In this document: positions 16,339 through 25,089 of the stretch, in pieces | Numbering within the stretch: the stretch's first letter is position 1 | Layout of the letters: every line of letters begins with the position of its first letter | NCBI GenBank assembly: GCA_963829725.1 | Contig: CAWHJW010000003.1 | Location: forward strand, 1 to 64,000 | Direction: 5' to 3' | Length of the DNA: 64,000 nt | Source of the DNA: RYN-230 sp963829725 | GTDB lineage: Bacteria > Actinomycetota > Actinomycetes > Streptosporangiales > Streptosporangiaceae | Notes under the pieces: generated by a model | Told to the model about the DNA's origin: nothing | Seen by the model: only the letters and a program-made list of their open reading frames with translations | Databases searched by the model: none | Translations under genes and position numbers: made by a program

Positions 16339-17882
16339 CCCCGCGCCCCCGGCGCCGCATGGCCGCGGGGCTGGCGGCCGCCGCCGTGGCACTGGCCGGG
16401 TGCAGCGCCTCCCGTCATGCGGCCACCCCGGCGGCCAGCACCCCGGCCGCGCCCATCGCCGCCCCGGCCGGCCCGCCGCCGGCCACCCTCGCGGCCTACT
16501 ACTCCCAGAAACTCCGCTGGGTCAGCTGTGACAAGGTCTTCCAGTGCACCCGGCTGCTGGTGCCGTTCGACTACTCCCGGCCGGCTGGGCGCCGTTTCTC
16601 CCTGCCGGTCATCAAGTTGCCGGCTCCCAATCCAGCCAAACGGATAGGTGCGCTGCTGGTGAACCCCGGCGGTCCGGGGGCATCCGGGGTGAGCTACGCC
16701 CTGCAGGCGCGCAGCGAGATCGCCGCGCCGGTGCGGGCCCGGTTCGACATCGTCGGCTTCGACCCGCGCGGGGTCGGCTCCAGCGTGTCGGCCGTGCACT
16801 GCCTGACCGGCTCCCAGCTCGACAGCTACTTCGCCACCAACGACATGCCGGCCACCGCGGCCCAGCTGGCCACGGTCGTCTCGGAGAGCAAGCTGTTCGC
16901 CCGCGGCTGCGCGCGCAACTCGGCGGCGCTGCTGCCCTACGTCGGCACCCGCGACGCGGCCCGGGACATGGACGTGCTGCGGGCTGCCCTGGGCGACGCC
17001 AGGCTCACCTACCTCGGCAAGTCATACGGCACGTACCTCGGCACCTGGTACGCCCAGCTGTTCCCCCGCCACGTGCGGGCCCTGGTGCTGGACGGGGCGA
17101 TCGACCCTGGCATCTCTTCGTTGAGCATGAATGTCGCCCAGGCGCGCGGATTCGAGGTCGCGCTGCACGCCTTCGTGGCGGACTGCGTGGCGCGGGCCGG
17201 CTGCCCGGTCGGCCGCGGCAGTGTCGCGGCCGGGCTGGCGCGCATCCAGGGGCTGGTCAGCCGGGCGGCGACGCGCCCGCTGCGGAACGACCTGGACAGC
17301 CAGCCGGCCGACGGGGCGATGCTGCTGAACGGGATCGCGACCGCGCTGTACAGCCAGGCGTACTGGCCGGTGCTGCGGCAGGCGCTGACCGCCGCCTTCC
17401 GCGGTGACGGCACGGTGGCGGTCGAGCTGGCCAACGCGCTCTATGAGCGGAATGGCAGCGGGCAGTACAGCAACCTGGCCGACGCGAACACCGCGGTGGA
17501 CTGCCTGGACCGGGCGTGGCCGGCCGGACTGGCCACCTGGCGGTCCGCCGCGGCGGCCGCCGCGCGAGCGGCCCCGCTATTCGGCGCGCCGATCATGTGG
17601 GGCAGCCTGCCGTGCGCGTTCTGGCCGGTCCACCCGGCTGCTCGGGTCTCGATCCGGGCGGCGGGTGCGCCGCCGATCCTGGTGGTGGGCAACAAGAATG
17701 ACCCGGCCACCCCGTACCGGTGGGCCCAGGCGCTGTCCCGGGACCTGGCGTCCGGGGTGCTGCTCGGCTGGGAAGGCAACGGGCACACCGCGTACATGAT
17801 GGGCAGCTCGTGCGTGGACTCGATGGTGAACCGCTACCTGATCTCGCTGGCGGTTCCGCGCAACGGCACCGTCTGCCGGTAA
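16335..17882 (+). CDS. Secreted alpha/beta hydrolase, tripeptidyl aminopeptidase type (S33)
   Basis: 515 residues from GTG 16335, overlapping the RicT stop. A lipoprotein signal is seen: Arg-rich start, hydrophobic Ala run, lipobox LAGC with Cys23, then an Ala/Pro-rich spacer, so it should be anchored outside the membrane. The hydrolase core has NPGGPGASG, the nucleophile elbow GKSYG with Ser230, GNKNDPATPY carrying the acid and GNGHTAY carrying the His. This matches SlpD/SlpE-type mycelium-associated proteases of Streptomyces, which release N-terminal tripeptides. ATG 16359 is an alternative start that would shorten the n-region but keep the signal. Confidence 0.88.
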   Translation: MTPRPRRRMAAGLAAAAVALAGCSASRHAATPAASTPAAPIAAPAGPPPATLAAYYSQKLRWVSCDKVFQCTRLLVPFDYSRPAGRRFSLPVIKLPAPNPAKRIGALLVNPGGPGASGVSYALQARSEIAAPVRARFDIVGFDPRGVGSSVSAVHCLTGSQLDSYFATNDMPATAAQLATVVSESKLFARGCARNSAALLPYVGTRDAARDMDVLRAALGDARLTYLGKSYGTYLGTWYAQLFPRHVRALVLDGAIDPGISSLSMNVAQARGFEVALHAFVADCVARAGCPVGRGSVAAGLARIQGLVSRAATRPLRNDLDSQPADGAMLLNGIATALYSQAYWPVLRQALTAAFRGDGTVAVELANALYERNGSGQYSNLADANTAVDCLDRAWPAGLATWRSAAAAAARAAPLFGAPIMWGSLPCAFWPVHPAARVSIRAAGAPPILVVGNKNDPATPYRWAQALSRDLASGVLLGWEGNGHTAYMMGSSCVDSMVNRYLISLAVPRNGTVCR

Positions 17883-18013
17883 CGGGATGCGGGCTGCATC
17901 AGCCGAACCGCCGTCCCCTCTGGTGCTCGCTGCCGGCCTGCGTGACCGTCCAGCGCCCCTCGCGTGGCCGTCTGACGCGCCGCGCGGCCGTCCGCCTCAC
18001 CGTCGTCCCGTCC

Positions 18014-18059
18014 TGATCATGACCTGGCTGTCGTCACAACGACAGCCAGGTCATGATCA
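18014..18059. repeat. 46-nt perfect palindrome, copy A
   Basis: 21-bp perfect stem with a 4-nt loop (CACA). Left arm begins TGATCATGACCTGG and ends TGTCGT. A second copy lies at 37877-37922 with two compensated base-pair changes. It is 130 bp after the S33 peptidase stop, so it could end transcription, but there is no T run. More likely a dispersed structured repeat. Confidence 0.9.
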
Positions 18060-18151
18060 CAACTTCCGCGGGGCTCGTCCGTGCCACAGAGCGCCGCAAC
18101 GCGGGCCTGGGGACCGGTAGACTCGTGGGGCCGCCCGCGAGGGTCCGGCGC

Positions 18152-18225
18152 GCCGCCTTAGCTCAGTCGGTCAGAGCGACGCACTCGTAATGCGTAGGTC
18201 ATCGGTTCGATTCCGATAGGCGGCT
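18152..18225 (+). tRNA. tRNA-Thr (anticodon CGT)
   Basis: 74 nt. Acceptor GCCGCCT/AGGCGGC, D arm GCTCAGTCGGTCAGAGC, anticodon stem ACGCA/TGCGT with loop CTCGTAA giving CGT (codon ACG), T arm ATCGG TTCGATT CCGAT, discriminator T, no encoded CCA. Its 3' end marks the left border of a region full of gene remnants. Confidence 0.95.
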
Positions 18226-18249
18226 CCCACGTCAGAGATCCCTGCCCCG

Positions 18250-18528
18250 ACAAGGCCGTGTTCGCCGGCGTGTTCGCCGCCCTCAGCGACACTAGCCTGA
18301 TCCCTGCCAGCAGCGGCAGGACCATCCGGCACCGGCTCAACCACGGTGGCGGCCAGGCCCTCAACCGCGCCATCCACACACCATCGGGCTCACCCGGATA
18401 CCCACCTGCGCCCGAACCGCGCCTACATCGCCGGCGCACCGCCCAGGCAAAGACCCACGAGAGATCCGCCGCTGCCTCAAGCGATACATCGCCGCGAGCT
18501 CTACCGATAGCTCACCCCAGTCGATGAA
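18250..18528 (+). pseudogene. IS110-family transposase, 3' remnant
   Basis: Only the C-terminal part remains, broken by frameshifts. Frame one reads ASSGRTIRHRLNHGGGQALNRAIHT, the Transposase_20 core of IS110 elements. After a deletion the other frames continue with RRRTAQ-KT, then EIRRCLKRYIA and RALPIA, matching the usual EIRRCLKRYIARELY end. No start, no catalytic DEDD part and no clear ends. This is an old insertion 25 bp after tRNA-Thr. Confidence 0.75.
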
Positions 18529-18565
18529 GCCGGTCGGCCCTTTGACAAACATAGAAGCGTCAGAA

Positions 18566-18600
18566 GGTCGGGGGTTCGTCGAGCCCCCCGAGCGCACCCA
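18566..18600 (+). other. tRNA-like 3' end fragment
   Basis: GGTCGGGGGTTCG...CGAGCCCCCCGAGCGCACC resembles a T arm and acceptor end with two extra bases in the loop. There is no 5' half. Such pieces are left when elements integrate in and leave tRNA genes. Weak on its own, stronger beside the better example at 19755. Confidence 0.35.
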
Positions 18601-18672
18601 GATCATAGGCCCTTCCCAGGCAGAGATGTCCTTCCTCGCCTAGACTCGTCGGCTTTTGAGGGATCTCCCCAG

Positions 18673-18990
18673 CTAATCTGGCCTTCGAACGTCAGACGAA
18701 GAAGACCGGCCAGCAAGCAAATCTGCCTCTTCTCGGTTCGCTCGATCACTCGCCTGGTCCGCTTGCGATGCATTTGCAATGCGGACGAGCTGCCAGATCG
18801 CAACGCTGAATCCAATGATCCAGATCACCAACCCAGCCAGGCTGATCCAGTCCCCCACCTTCATCTTCATCGGCTCCTCGGCCGTGATCCTCGAGAAGGG
18901 AAGGGCAACGTTCACATGGTTCCTCGGCGCCACAACCCTAGGTGCCGAACGTGATCTTCGTGTCAGGGCGGTGCCCTTATCGTTGGCCAT
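18673..18990 (-). CDS. Small single-span membrane protein
   Basis: 105 residues from ATG 18990, chosen for its strong ribosome site (GGAGG, seven bases). A second start, ATG 18870 with GAGGAG close before it, would give a 65-residue protein that begins at the membrane span. One clear span (WISLAGLVIWIIGFSVAIWQ) is followed by a charged tail (SQADQASDRANREEAD). No family recognised. The DNA is less GC-rich than its neighbours, which fits acquired DNA in this remnant-rich region. Confidence 0.5.
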   Translation of the reverse strand: MANDKGTALTRRSRSAPRVVAPRNHVNVALPFSRITAEEPMKMKVGDWISLAGLVIWIIGFSVAIWQLVRIANASQADQASDRANREEADLLAGRSSSSDVRRPD

Positions 18991-19267
18991 CTCACAACCT
19001 CCGGTCAGCCCAGACGGACAGTGCAGCATGTGTGCACATATGCCTTCGGGCTACCATCTTCCCGTCAGGGACCGCAGGCACTCCCAAGCAGGGAGTCAGA
19101 GCCGAACTTCACTTGCCAGCAGATCCCTATGGTCTAACGCTTCCCCGACTTTCCCATCCTGCTCATAGCACTCAACCGTCACCTGGGCGCCACCGCGTTG
19201 TGCTCAGGTCGATTGCCGGCCGAAACTGGAACGACCCCCGATCCAGCGGATGACCGAGGAGGGTGCC

Positions 19268-19639
19268 GTGAGCGAACTCGACCGACTGGAAGCGGCGGTT
19301 GGCGAGTGCCGGGAGATGGTCCGCGAAGCCCATGCCGCCACGAAGGATCTGCGGGCCGCGGTGCGCGAGGCCAAGAGTGAGCTGCGCGCCCTGGCCCAGG
19401 ACGAGGTTGCCGCCCACCTCGAGGCTGAAGTATCCCGTCAGCTGGACGAGGTGAGCGAACGAACCCGGGAGGCCATCATCGCGGCAACGCAGAAGGTGAT
19501 CGCCGAGTTCGACCGGTTCGGTGAGTCGTTGCTGGGCAAGGAGGCCTACTGGCAAAAGGCGAGCGGCCGACGTGCGGTCACGCGACCCGACACGGATGTC
19601 GTGACGCTCGATGACCGGCCCGGCGAAGACAAAGGCTGA
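19268..19639 (+). CDS. Small coiled-coil protein
   Basis: 123 residues from GTG 19268, selected by the near-perfect GAGGAGGG six bases upstream (ATG 19250 is the alternative). Residues 1-80 are a heptad-like helix rich in Glu, Ala, Arg and Leu (SELDRLEAAVGECREMVREA and on). The C-terminal 40 residues are charged and probably loose. No enzyme motif. Its short helical form recalls small scaffold or accessory proteins of mobile elements, but no family is recognised. Confidence 0.55.
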   Translation: MSELDRLEAAVGECREMVREAHAATKDLRAAVREAKSELRALAQDEVAAHLEAEVSRQLDEVSERTREAIIAATQKVIAEFDRFGESLLGKEAYWQKASGRRAVTRPDTDVVTLDDRPGEDKG

Positions 19640-19754
19640 CAACACCAGGTGACAACAACCGGATCCCTTCCCGCCGGGCGCATCAACTGGCACGCATCCT
19701 CATTGACCTCACAGATCTTCATAGGGCAGTCACCCGATTTCAACTGACAGGGAT

Positions 19755-19790
19755 TGAGGTCGGTGGTTCAAGTCCACCTCGGCTCACCCA
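19755..19790 (+). other. tRNA 3'-half fragment, likely old attachment site
   Basis: A complete T arm (GGTGG TTCAAGT CCACC) followed by a 7-nt acceptor strand TCGGCTC and ACCCA. The 5' half, D arm and anticodon arm are missing, and the matching intact tRNA is not in the window. This is the classic form of the distal att site of an integrated element. Confidence 0.6.
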
Positions 19791-20196
19791 GGTCACAACT
19801 CGATCACCGGAGGAACCCTTCCCCTGGGTGCCGCGGCCCTCCACGAGCGCTGACGGCACGTGGCTACGGTCCGTCTTGCTCCGGCACTAGGCAAGAGCGC
19901 GACCGCGGATGTGCTCGCGGCCGCGCGGCGCCCCCTCGGCCTGCTGACCGGCTACCTGCAAGCATGCGCCGAACACGGCGGCGCCGCCCTGGCCGGATCC
20001 GGCCTGGACCCGTTCCTGCCCTGGACACCCCAAGGACGCGCCCGCCGTCGTCCCGCCAGTGACCAGCGCCAGGGTCCCGGCCCGTAACCCCGGCAGCCGC
20101 AAAGCCGGCCCGTAGCCCTCCGTCACATGACGCCGAGGGTCATTCCGTCATGCCCAGCGGGCGCCACAACGTGATCCCCACGGGTTGCCCAATTAC
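19791..20196. other. Remnant-rich stretch without a supported gene
   Basis: An open frame from GTG 19860 to TGA 20087 (75 residues, LLTGYLQACAEHGGAAL inside) has no ribosome site and no known relatives that I recognise. It could be a fragment of element cargo. Confidence 0.3.
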
Positions 20197-20541
20197 TTAC
20201 GCTGCGGGCACGGTGATGAGGAGTCCGTACCCGGCGGTCCCGTGGTACAAGGAGACCGCCGCGGAGGTGATCGTTACCGGCTTACCGAGCTGGCGGTAGC
20301 ACTGGCCGGGACCGCCGCCCGGCTGGGGACCGCAGCGGAACCGGCCGGGCACCCGCCTGCGGTGACCGGATTGGCTGAGCATGGCTTCCAGCACGATCGC
20401 TGATGCCAGATGGCGTAGCTGCGGCACGGTGGCAGTCGGTGCCGGCGTAGCGATCGGGTGGCTCGTGCAGCTGGCAACGGTGAGCACGATCCCCGCGAGG
20501 GTGATGCCGACCGCGGCCAAACGCCTATCCGGTCCTCGCAC
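20197..20541 (-). CDS. Lipoprotein, probably truncated
   Basis: 114 residues from GTG 20541 with GGAG five bases upstream. N-terminal lipoprotein signal: two Arg, hydrophobic GITLAGIVLTVA, then SC at Cys25. After a Thr/Pro-rich spacer there is a domain beginning FRCG...GQCYRQLGKPVTITSAAVS. The CY-x-LG and following strand resemble the start of SecDF P1-head-like domains found in actinobacterial lipoproteins. The frame stops right after the first strand-turn-strand, earlier than such domains usually end, so the 3' part may be lost. Confidence 0.5.
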   Translation of the reverse strand: MRGPDRRLAAVGITLAGIVLTVASCTSHPIATPAPTATVPQLRHLASAIVLEAMLSQSGHRRRVPGRFRCGPQPGGGPGQCYRQLGKPVTITSAAVSLYHGTAGYGLLITVPAA

Positions 20542-20826
20542 GGTATCTCCAGCACCTGCCAGGCAGGCCGTCCAGCGCGGATATCCCGAGCCTATCGGCC
20601 TGGTCTCATGCGTGCAGCGTGCCCCTCGCGTGCCCGGCGCAATTGTCTGATCTGAGACGGTCTGAAGCGGTCATACACGGGGCAAGGAAAACAGCCATTG
20701 ACCGGCAAATACAGTGGTCGGTAAGGCGTGATAAGCCAGTTCTCATGCTGGCAGTTCTTTCCAAGCTTCATCAGGATGGCTGCGTGAATCCTAGCCAGGG
20801 AAGTCTCGGTTCAAGCCCGAGACTGT
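20542..20826. other. Intergenic stretch with one hairpin
   Basis: No supported gene. It contains an 8-bp hairpin at 20802-20824 (AGTCTCGG, loop TTCAAGC, CCGAGACT) directly beyond the stop of the minus-strand gene at 20827. It may act as that gene's terminator; the T-arm-like loop also recalls a tRNA fragment. Confidence 0.35.
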
Positions 20827-21606
20827 TCAGGAGGCGAACCGGATCTGCTGAACGACGAACCGGAATACGCCCGTTCGGACCCCCCCGGCGTCGTCGCGGA
20901 CCGGCGCCCCGTCGAAAATCGGGTCACCTTCCGCGGTGACGAACAGGACGAGGTCAGCGAGGAGGACGTTCCCAGGGCGGGCACGGATGGTGATCCGCGC
21001 CGCGGTGACCGGCTGGCCGGTATCGCCGGGCTTGAGGAAGTCGCCGTCCTCCGCGCGGAATGGCGCGAGTCCGGCGCCGAGGATCGCGCCGGGCCGGGGT
21101 GACGCCGTCGGGACTTCGATCGTCAGGGCACCAAGAAACGGAGGTTCCAGGTTGGCACACGCCTCGACCGGGACGGGGGCGAGGCCGAGGTCGCCGTCGA
21201 GCGCGATGATCGCGGTCCCGGCGGCGATCTCCTGGACGGTCCCGGTGATGGCGACCCGGTCTCGCTCGGTCACGGGCCCGGTTCCGGAGGTAGCGGCCGC
21301 GGCGCCGAGGACCCGTCCCGGGCCGAGGAGGTAGTGGCGGCCACCGCCGAGGAGCGGCCCGGAGTCCTCGACGAGCGGGAAGATCTCCGGCCGGCCGTCA
21401 CCAGTCTCGATCAGGACCTCGCGAGGACGGCCGCCTGGGGCGGAGAGGACCCGGACCGAGCGGGCCGCCGGCCGGGCGGCCGTCTCGGCGGGGGGGAACA
21501 TCTCCCCTACCGGGCCGGGCTGGAGCGCGGCGCCGACGCGGCGGGTCAGGGTCGTGTCAACGCGGCCGATCCGCTTGAACGGGTCACGCCGCCGTAGCCA
21601 CCTCAC
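20827..21606 (-). CDS. Hypothetical protein of a prophage-like remnant
   Basis: 259 residues from GTG 21606, which overlaps the stop of the gene before it (GTGA). It is rich in beta-strand-like segments (TERDRVAITGTVQEIAAGTA, RITIRARPGNVLLADLVLFV), and the end has FRFVVQQIRF. No signal peptide or membrane span. Not recognised. Coupling to the gene at 21603-22061 and the nearby ParB-like fragment suggest a phage or plasmid origin (inference). Confidence 0.55.
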   Translation of the reverse strand: MRWLRRRDPFKRIGRVDTTLTRRVGAALQPGPVGEMFPPAETAARPAARSVRVLSAPGGRPREVLIETGDGRPEIFPLVEDSGPLLGGGRHYLLGPGRVLGAAAATSGTGPVTERDRVAITGTVQEIAAGTAIIALDGDLGLAPVPVEACANLEPPFLGALTIEVPTASPRPGAILGAGLAPFRAEDGDFLKPGDTGQPVTAARITIRARPGNVLLADLVLFVTAEGDPIFDGAPVRDDAGGVRTGVFRFVVQQIRFAS

Positions 21607-22061
21607 GATGCCGGGACCGGCCGGGCCGCCCCGGCGGTCAGGGAGTGGACGAGCTCGTCGACTATCGCTGTCCCGACCCCGGCGCGGGCCTCCTCGCCGT
21701 CGGTGCCCTCCCGGCCGGCCACGCACACGGCGTGTGCCCGGTGGAGCGGCTTCCAGGCCGGGAACGTCTGGACGAACATCTCGCCGAGGCGGATCGGCGC
21801 GCCGCACTCGCGCGAGCAGCGGAACGGGATCCGGTAGCGGTAGGGCTCCGCGCTGAGCACCTTCGCCTCGGCGGCGGCCTGGCGGCTGGCCTCGGCGAGC
21901 TGCCCGAACGCGGGCCCCAGTTCGGCGAGGCCGTCCGCGGACTTGAGCAGCTCGACCAGCCGGACCTCGCCGGTGGCCGGCCCGACGGCGACGGAGGAGA
22001 CCCCGTCAGCGTGCGGGCTGGTCGCGGTGATCGTGTACTGGTGAGCCGGGCGCTTCGCCAC
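21603..22061 (-). CDS. Hypothetical protein with a cysteine cluster
   Basis: 152 residues from GTG 22061 with an excellent ribosome site (AGGAGG, seven bases). The middle is a helical Ala/Glu-rich segment (LAEASRQAAAEAKVLSAE). Then come CSRECGAPIRLGE and a later HAVC, a possible zinc-binding group. Its stop overlaps the next gene, so the two are one unit. No family recognised; probable prophage or element cargo. Confidence 0.5.
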   Translation of the reverse strand: MAKRPAHQYTITATSPHADGVSSVAVGPATGEVRLVELLKSADGLAELGPAFGQLAEASRQAAAEAKVLSAEPYRYRIPFRCSRECGAPIRLGEMFVQTFPAWKPLHRAHAVCVAGREGTDGEEARAGVGTAIVDELVHSLTAGAARPVPAS

Positions 22062-22134
22062 CGTTCCGCCTCCTGTGAGCCGTGGGTATGAGCCAGACCG
22101 TAGCCGACCGGGGCGGCCGGGCCCGGGGACCGGG

Positions 22135-22448
22135 TTACCGGTTCCGGTCGGCCTGCGCCGTGTGGGCTTCCAGCCACGGGCCGGTGTCGGCGTCGACACG
22201 GCCGACGTACGGCCACACCGGCTGTCCTTCCGCGTGGGCGGCGAGGGTGCGGTGGTGGCCGTCGATGACGATGTCCTTGTCCGACCCGGGAGCGCGGACC
22301 AGCCGGCGGGCTTGGGTCGCTTACCGGCGCCGAGCTTCTTCCGGAGCTTGCCGCGGTGCCGGCCGGCGGTGCCGTCGTGCGCGGCGGCCCAGGTGTCGGC
22401 GTGGGACATGTCGATATCGGGCTGCCACCCGCTCAGCAACGAGGGCAC
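22135..22448 (-). pseudogene. ParB/Srx-like nuclease domain fragment
   Basis: Two frames joined by a shift near 22310. The first reads DTWAAAHDGTAGRHRGKLRK. The second continues DKDIVIDGHHRTLAAHAEGQ, then VWPYVGRVDADTGPWLEAHT and ends at TAA 22137. The D-G-H-H-R core and the following V-x-x-Y-V-G strand are those of ParB-like domains that occur in actinobacterial prophage proteins. The N-terminal part is missing. Confidence 0.6.
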
Positions 22449-22568
22449 CTGCTACGAGCCCGGCGAGTACTGCCGCAGCTCCGACCAGGGCGTGACCGGT
22501 GTCGCCGGAGACGGCGAGACGATCATCTGCGAGGAGAACAACGGGTCCGCTGGGAGCCGACGGGCTGA
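22429..22568 (+). pseudogene. Fragment of a small Cys-rich C-terminal domain
   Basis: The plus frame reads TCYEPGEYCRSSDQGVTG, then GDGETIICEENNG. After a small indel the neighbouring frame gives RWEPTG and TGA at 22566-22568. The C...GEYC...G...I-C...WRWEP layout recurs at the ends of actinobacterial secreted or phage-linked proteins. Only the tail is left. Confidence 0.45.
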
Positions 22569-23510
22569 GGGGCCGATTCAGCCGGCTCACAGGCGCAGGC
22601 CCAGGGGAATCCCGCCCCAGCGTGATGCCACCTGAGCCTGTGCGCGCCCGGCCCGGGCTCCCCAGTGCCTTGCGGCCAGCGCCTGGGCCGGGCGCACGCT
22701 CTGCAGGTCCGGGACGGGCCCGGTACCAAAGTTCCACGGGCCACGCCCGATCGAGCCTTGGGGGGCTGCTGTGGACGGGTTGGCGAGGGCGCCCCGCCGC
22801 CCTCATTGTCGGGGGGCATGGGGCGGCGGGGCGCCTCTCAGGCCCCTCCTCCGCAAGGCATAGCCCGCTGGGGTCCGGAGGGAGCCAGTTCCAATGTCAC
22901 GGGTGAACCTGTTCATTCACTGCAGAAGTGCTGTAGTTAGCCTGTGTATTAACCGGCTGCTTGCTGGACGTGCTTGCTCGGACGGGTTGCGGTAGTCGCG
23001 GACGCGTCGCTCAAGGAAGACGGGGGAGATTGCGGCCGGACGAAGTGGCAACGAAAAGCGGGAAAGGCTGACCGTGCAGCGTCGCGCTTCCGCCGGGTAG
23101 CCTGTGCTTCGAGACTCCTCAGCTCTTCTGGCCAGGGCTAGTGCTAGTACAGACCGAGGTAAAGCTTTGAAGATGCCCTGGCGGCGCTGGACAGCGCCCA
23201 GTCCCAGTCCCCATGTCGCCGGACTTGCTCGCCTGAGCGAACGCTGTGGACGCGACATTGCTTTCCGATAAAACTGTTAAGATGCCGAACGTTTCCTGCG
23301 GGATTATCGGCACATGACCAGCCTTTGCGCCCGGCCCGGGATTGTGCTCCGCTTGCGATCGGCCATTGCGGCCCAGGCCATGGCCCAGGCCAGCCCGCCC
23401 CGAACCCGCCCCCGCCTGCGACGATCGCGAACATGAATGTTATTGCGAGGGTCCTATCAGCGCGACGCAAGCAACTAGATTGATGGCCTCAGCCGGTACC
23501 CCTTTGAGGC
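22569..23510. other. 942-base stretch without a supported gene
   Basis: Contains the hairpin at 22788-22835. Several open frames exist on both strands, for example 22917-23258 minus, but they lack ribosome sites, have no recognisable domains and show mixed composition. GC content falls towards 23.5 kb. Confidence 0.4.
22788..22835. terminator. Strong GC hairpin
   Basis: Perfect 14-bp arms (GGCGCCCCGCCGCC at 22788-22801 and its complement at 22822-22835) with a 20-nt loop. No T run follows. May be a terminator-like structure for either strand or a repeat; no intact gene abuts it. Confidence 0.45.
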
Positions 23511-23836
23511 TTATTCACGATCACGATCATCAAGCATCTGACGCCGCTTTGCCGCTGGCAGGAGCTTGATCAACTCAGAGTTGATGATCTTGTGAATAAC
23601 CCTCAATGTGCGCCACCGTTCCTGATGCAGGCGGATCAGCGATAGCGGCGATGCCGTGACGAACGCGAGTCCGATGATCGCCACGATCAGTGCGGCTGCG
23701 CCCCTTCCTTGTCCCGGGCTAGCCGCTAGGCTAGCCGCTCTGAGGAGACCGAGATAGCCACGAATAGCAGCCCGATCAGCGCGCCCGCCACGCTCCCACT
23801 CGCTACGAAGAAGTCATGGATGCTCTCAGGTACCAC
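23511..23836 (-). pseudogene. Decayed small membrane protein gene
   Basis: From GTG 23836 the frame gives ESIHDFFVASGSVAGALIGL, then LFVAISVSSERLA and a stop. This is the N-terminus of a common actinobacterial membrane family (HDF...G..AALIGLLFV). After a short shift another frame continues with a span AALIVAIIGLAFVTASPLSL, then QERWRTLRVIHKIINSELI, ending at TAA 23513. The middle part is deleted. A duplicated GCTAGCCGCTAG at the break may be the cause. Confidence 0.6.
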
Positions 23837-23993
23837 CTGGCGATTCTCGCATCCCCGACACCGGTGGAGCCGGGAGTCAGGCGGCCCCTCCCGATCCTGG
23901 CGGGGGGCCTCTTGTTAAGGCTGGGCCAACAGCAGCCCAGCGTTGTCCGTCCTCGGCGAAGATCACTCATGGCCCACGGTACGTTGGGTGATC

Positions 23994-25037
23994 ATGGCGG
24001 AACTACCTGGCGCTATCGGGACGGCAGAGGCCGACCCGCCGCGCGATCGTCGCCGTCGGCCGGGTGCCGCCGGAGTCAGCCTTCTCGCGGCCGGCTGGCT
24101 CATCGTGGCGGTGCTTGGGCTCGTGGCGCTGCTGCGGCTGGTGGCCTGGGACTGGGTCGAGCCGCTGATCGTGCTCGACGCTCTCACGCTCGTCGTGTAC
24201 CTGCCGGCCTGGCTGGTGGCCGCCGGGGCGCTCATAGCGCGGCGCTGGTGGCTGGCCGCGGCGGCTGCCGTCATCGTCGCTGCCCAACTGGCGTTCGCCG
24301 CGCCGGAGCTATCCGCCGCGGTTCCCATCCCCGGCTGGGCCCAGCATGCCCCGGTGGTGCGGGTACTTGACGCGAATCTTGACAATAGTCCCGGCTTCAA
24401 GGCCGGTTACGCGCGAGCCATTGAGCGGGACCGCCCCGACCTCGTAACCCTGGAGGAGTTCTCGCCATCGGCGCTGCAGGGCATGGTGGACGCGGGCGTG
24501 CTGAGGAGCTTCCCCTACCGTTGCGTGGCGCCGGAAATCGGCGCGAACGGGTTCCTGGTTGCCTCCCGGCTGCGGCTGACCGGTTGCCGGGTACAGAACG
24601 TGTTCGCAGCTGGTCAGTGGGTGCCGTACATGGTCGAGGCAACCCTGTGGTCGCCAGGTGGGCCGGTTGCGCTGCGCGTCGTGCATACCCTGGCACCGTT
24701 TCCCGCGTACTGGCAGGAGTGGGTCGCGGCGCTGGCCGCTGTCGGCCGGTCCGTGCGCGCCAGCGGCGACCGTGGCATGCTGATGATCGGAGACTTCAAC
24801 GCCACGTGGGGCAACCGCGGGTTCGTTGCTCTCCTGCACGACGGCCTGACTGACGGGGCCGCGGCGCGAGGGAAGGCAACCGACATGACGTGGCCGAACG
24901 GTGCCGTGGTGCCACCCTTCGTACGGATAGATCACGTGCTGACGGGACCGCGGCTGGCCGTCACCACGATCGCCGCCAAGCCGGGGTTCGGCAGCGACCA
25001 CCGGTACCTGGTCGCCACGATCGCCGTCCGGACCTGA
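23994..25037 (+). CDS. Membrane-anchored endonuclease/exonuclease/phosphatase family protein
   Basis: 347 residues from ATG 23994. Three membrane spans fill residues 30-110, followed by an EEP domain outside the membrane. The motifs in order are LDANLDN, the metal-binding Glu in LEEFSPSAL, GDFNATWGN (Asp and Asn), the DHVLT segment, and the final SDHRYLVATI with catalytic Asp-His. Proteins of this type in actinobacteria are taken to be nucleases or phosphodiesterases acting on phospholipid or nucleic acid; the substrate is not known. The ribosome site is weak. It converges with the flippase gene, 52 bp apart. First intact gene right of the remnant region. Confidence 0.85.
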   Translation: MAELPGAIGTAEADPPRDRRRRPGAAGVSLLAAGWLIVAVLGLVALLRLVAWDWVEPLIVLDALTLVVYLPAWLVAAGALIARRWWLAAAAAVIVAAQLAFAAPELSAAVPIPGWAQHAPVVRVLDANLDNSPGFKAGYARAIERDRPDLVTLEEFSPSALQGMVDAGVLRSFPYRCVAPEIGANGFLVASRLRLTGCRVQNVFAAGQWVPYMVEATLWSPGGPVALRVVHTLAPFPAYWQEWVAALAAVGRSVRASGDRGMLMIGDFNATWGNRGFVALLHDGLTDGAAARGKATDMTWPNGAVVPPFVRIDHVLTGPRLAVTTIAAKPGFGSDHRYLVATIAVRT

Positions 25038-25089
25038 GGTGGCTGGGTGAGTCGCTGCCGGGTGAGCCGGCGGACGGTGCTGGACACCC

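Noticed and set aside
18158..18439. Minus-strand frame with the phrase GIEPMTYALRVRRSDRLS
   Set aside because: It is the antisense reading of tRNA-Thr, a well-known annotation artefact, and the rest is antisense to the IS110 remnant.
19860..20087. 75-codon plus frame from GTG
   Set aside because: No ribosome site and no recognisable domain; listed only as part of a remnant stretch.
20802..20824. Hairpin with TTCAAGC loop considered as a tRNA T arm
   Set aside because: No acceptor strand follows, and it is directly after a stop codon, so terminator is as likely.
22917..23258. 113-codon minus frame ending in LIHRLTTALLQ
   Set aside because: No start signal, mixed composition and no similarity I can name.
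23503..23604. Imperfect inverted repeat around TTATTCAC/GTGAATAA considered as a transposon end
   Set aside because: It lies within the C-terminal coding part of the decayed membrane gene, arms are gapped, and no target duplication is seen.
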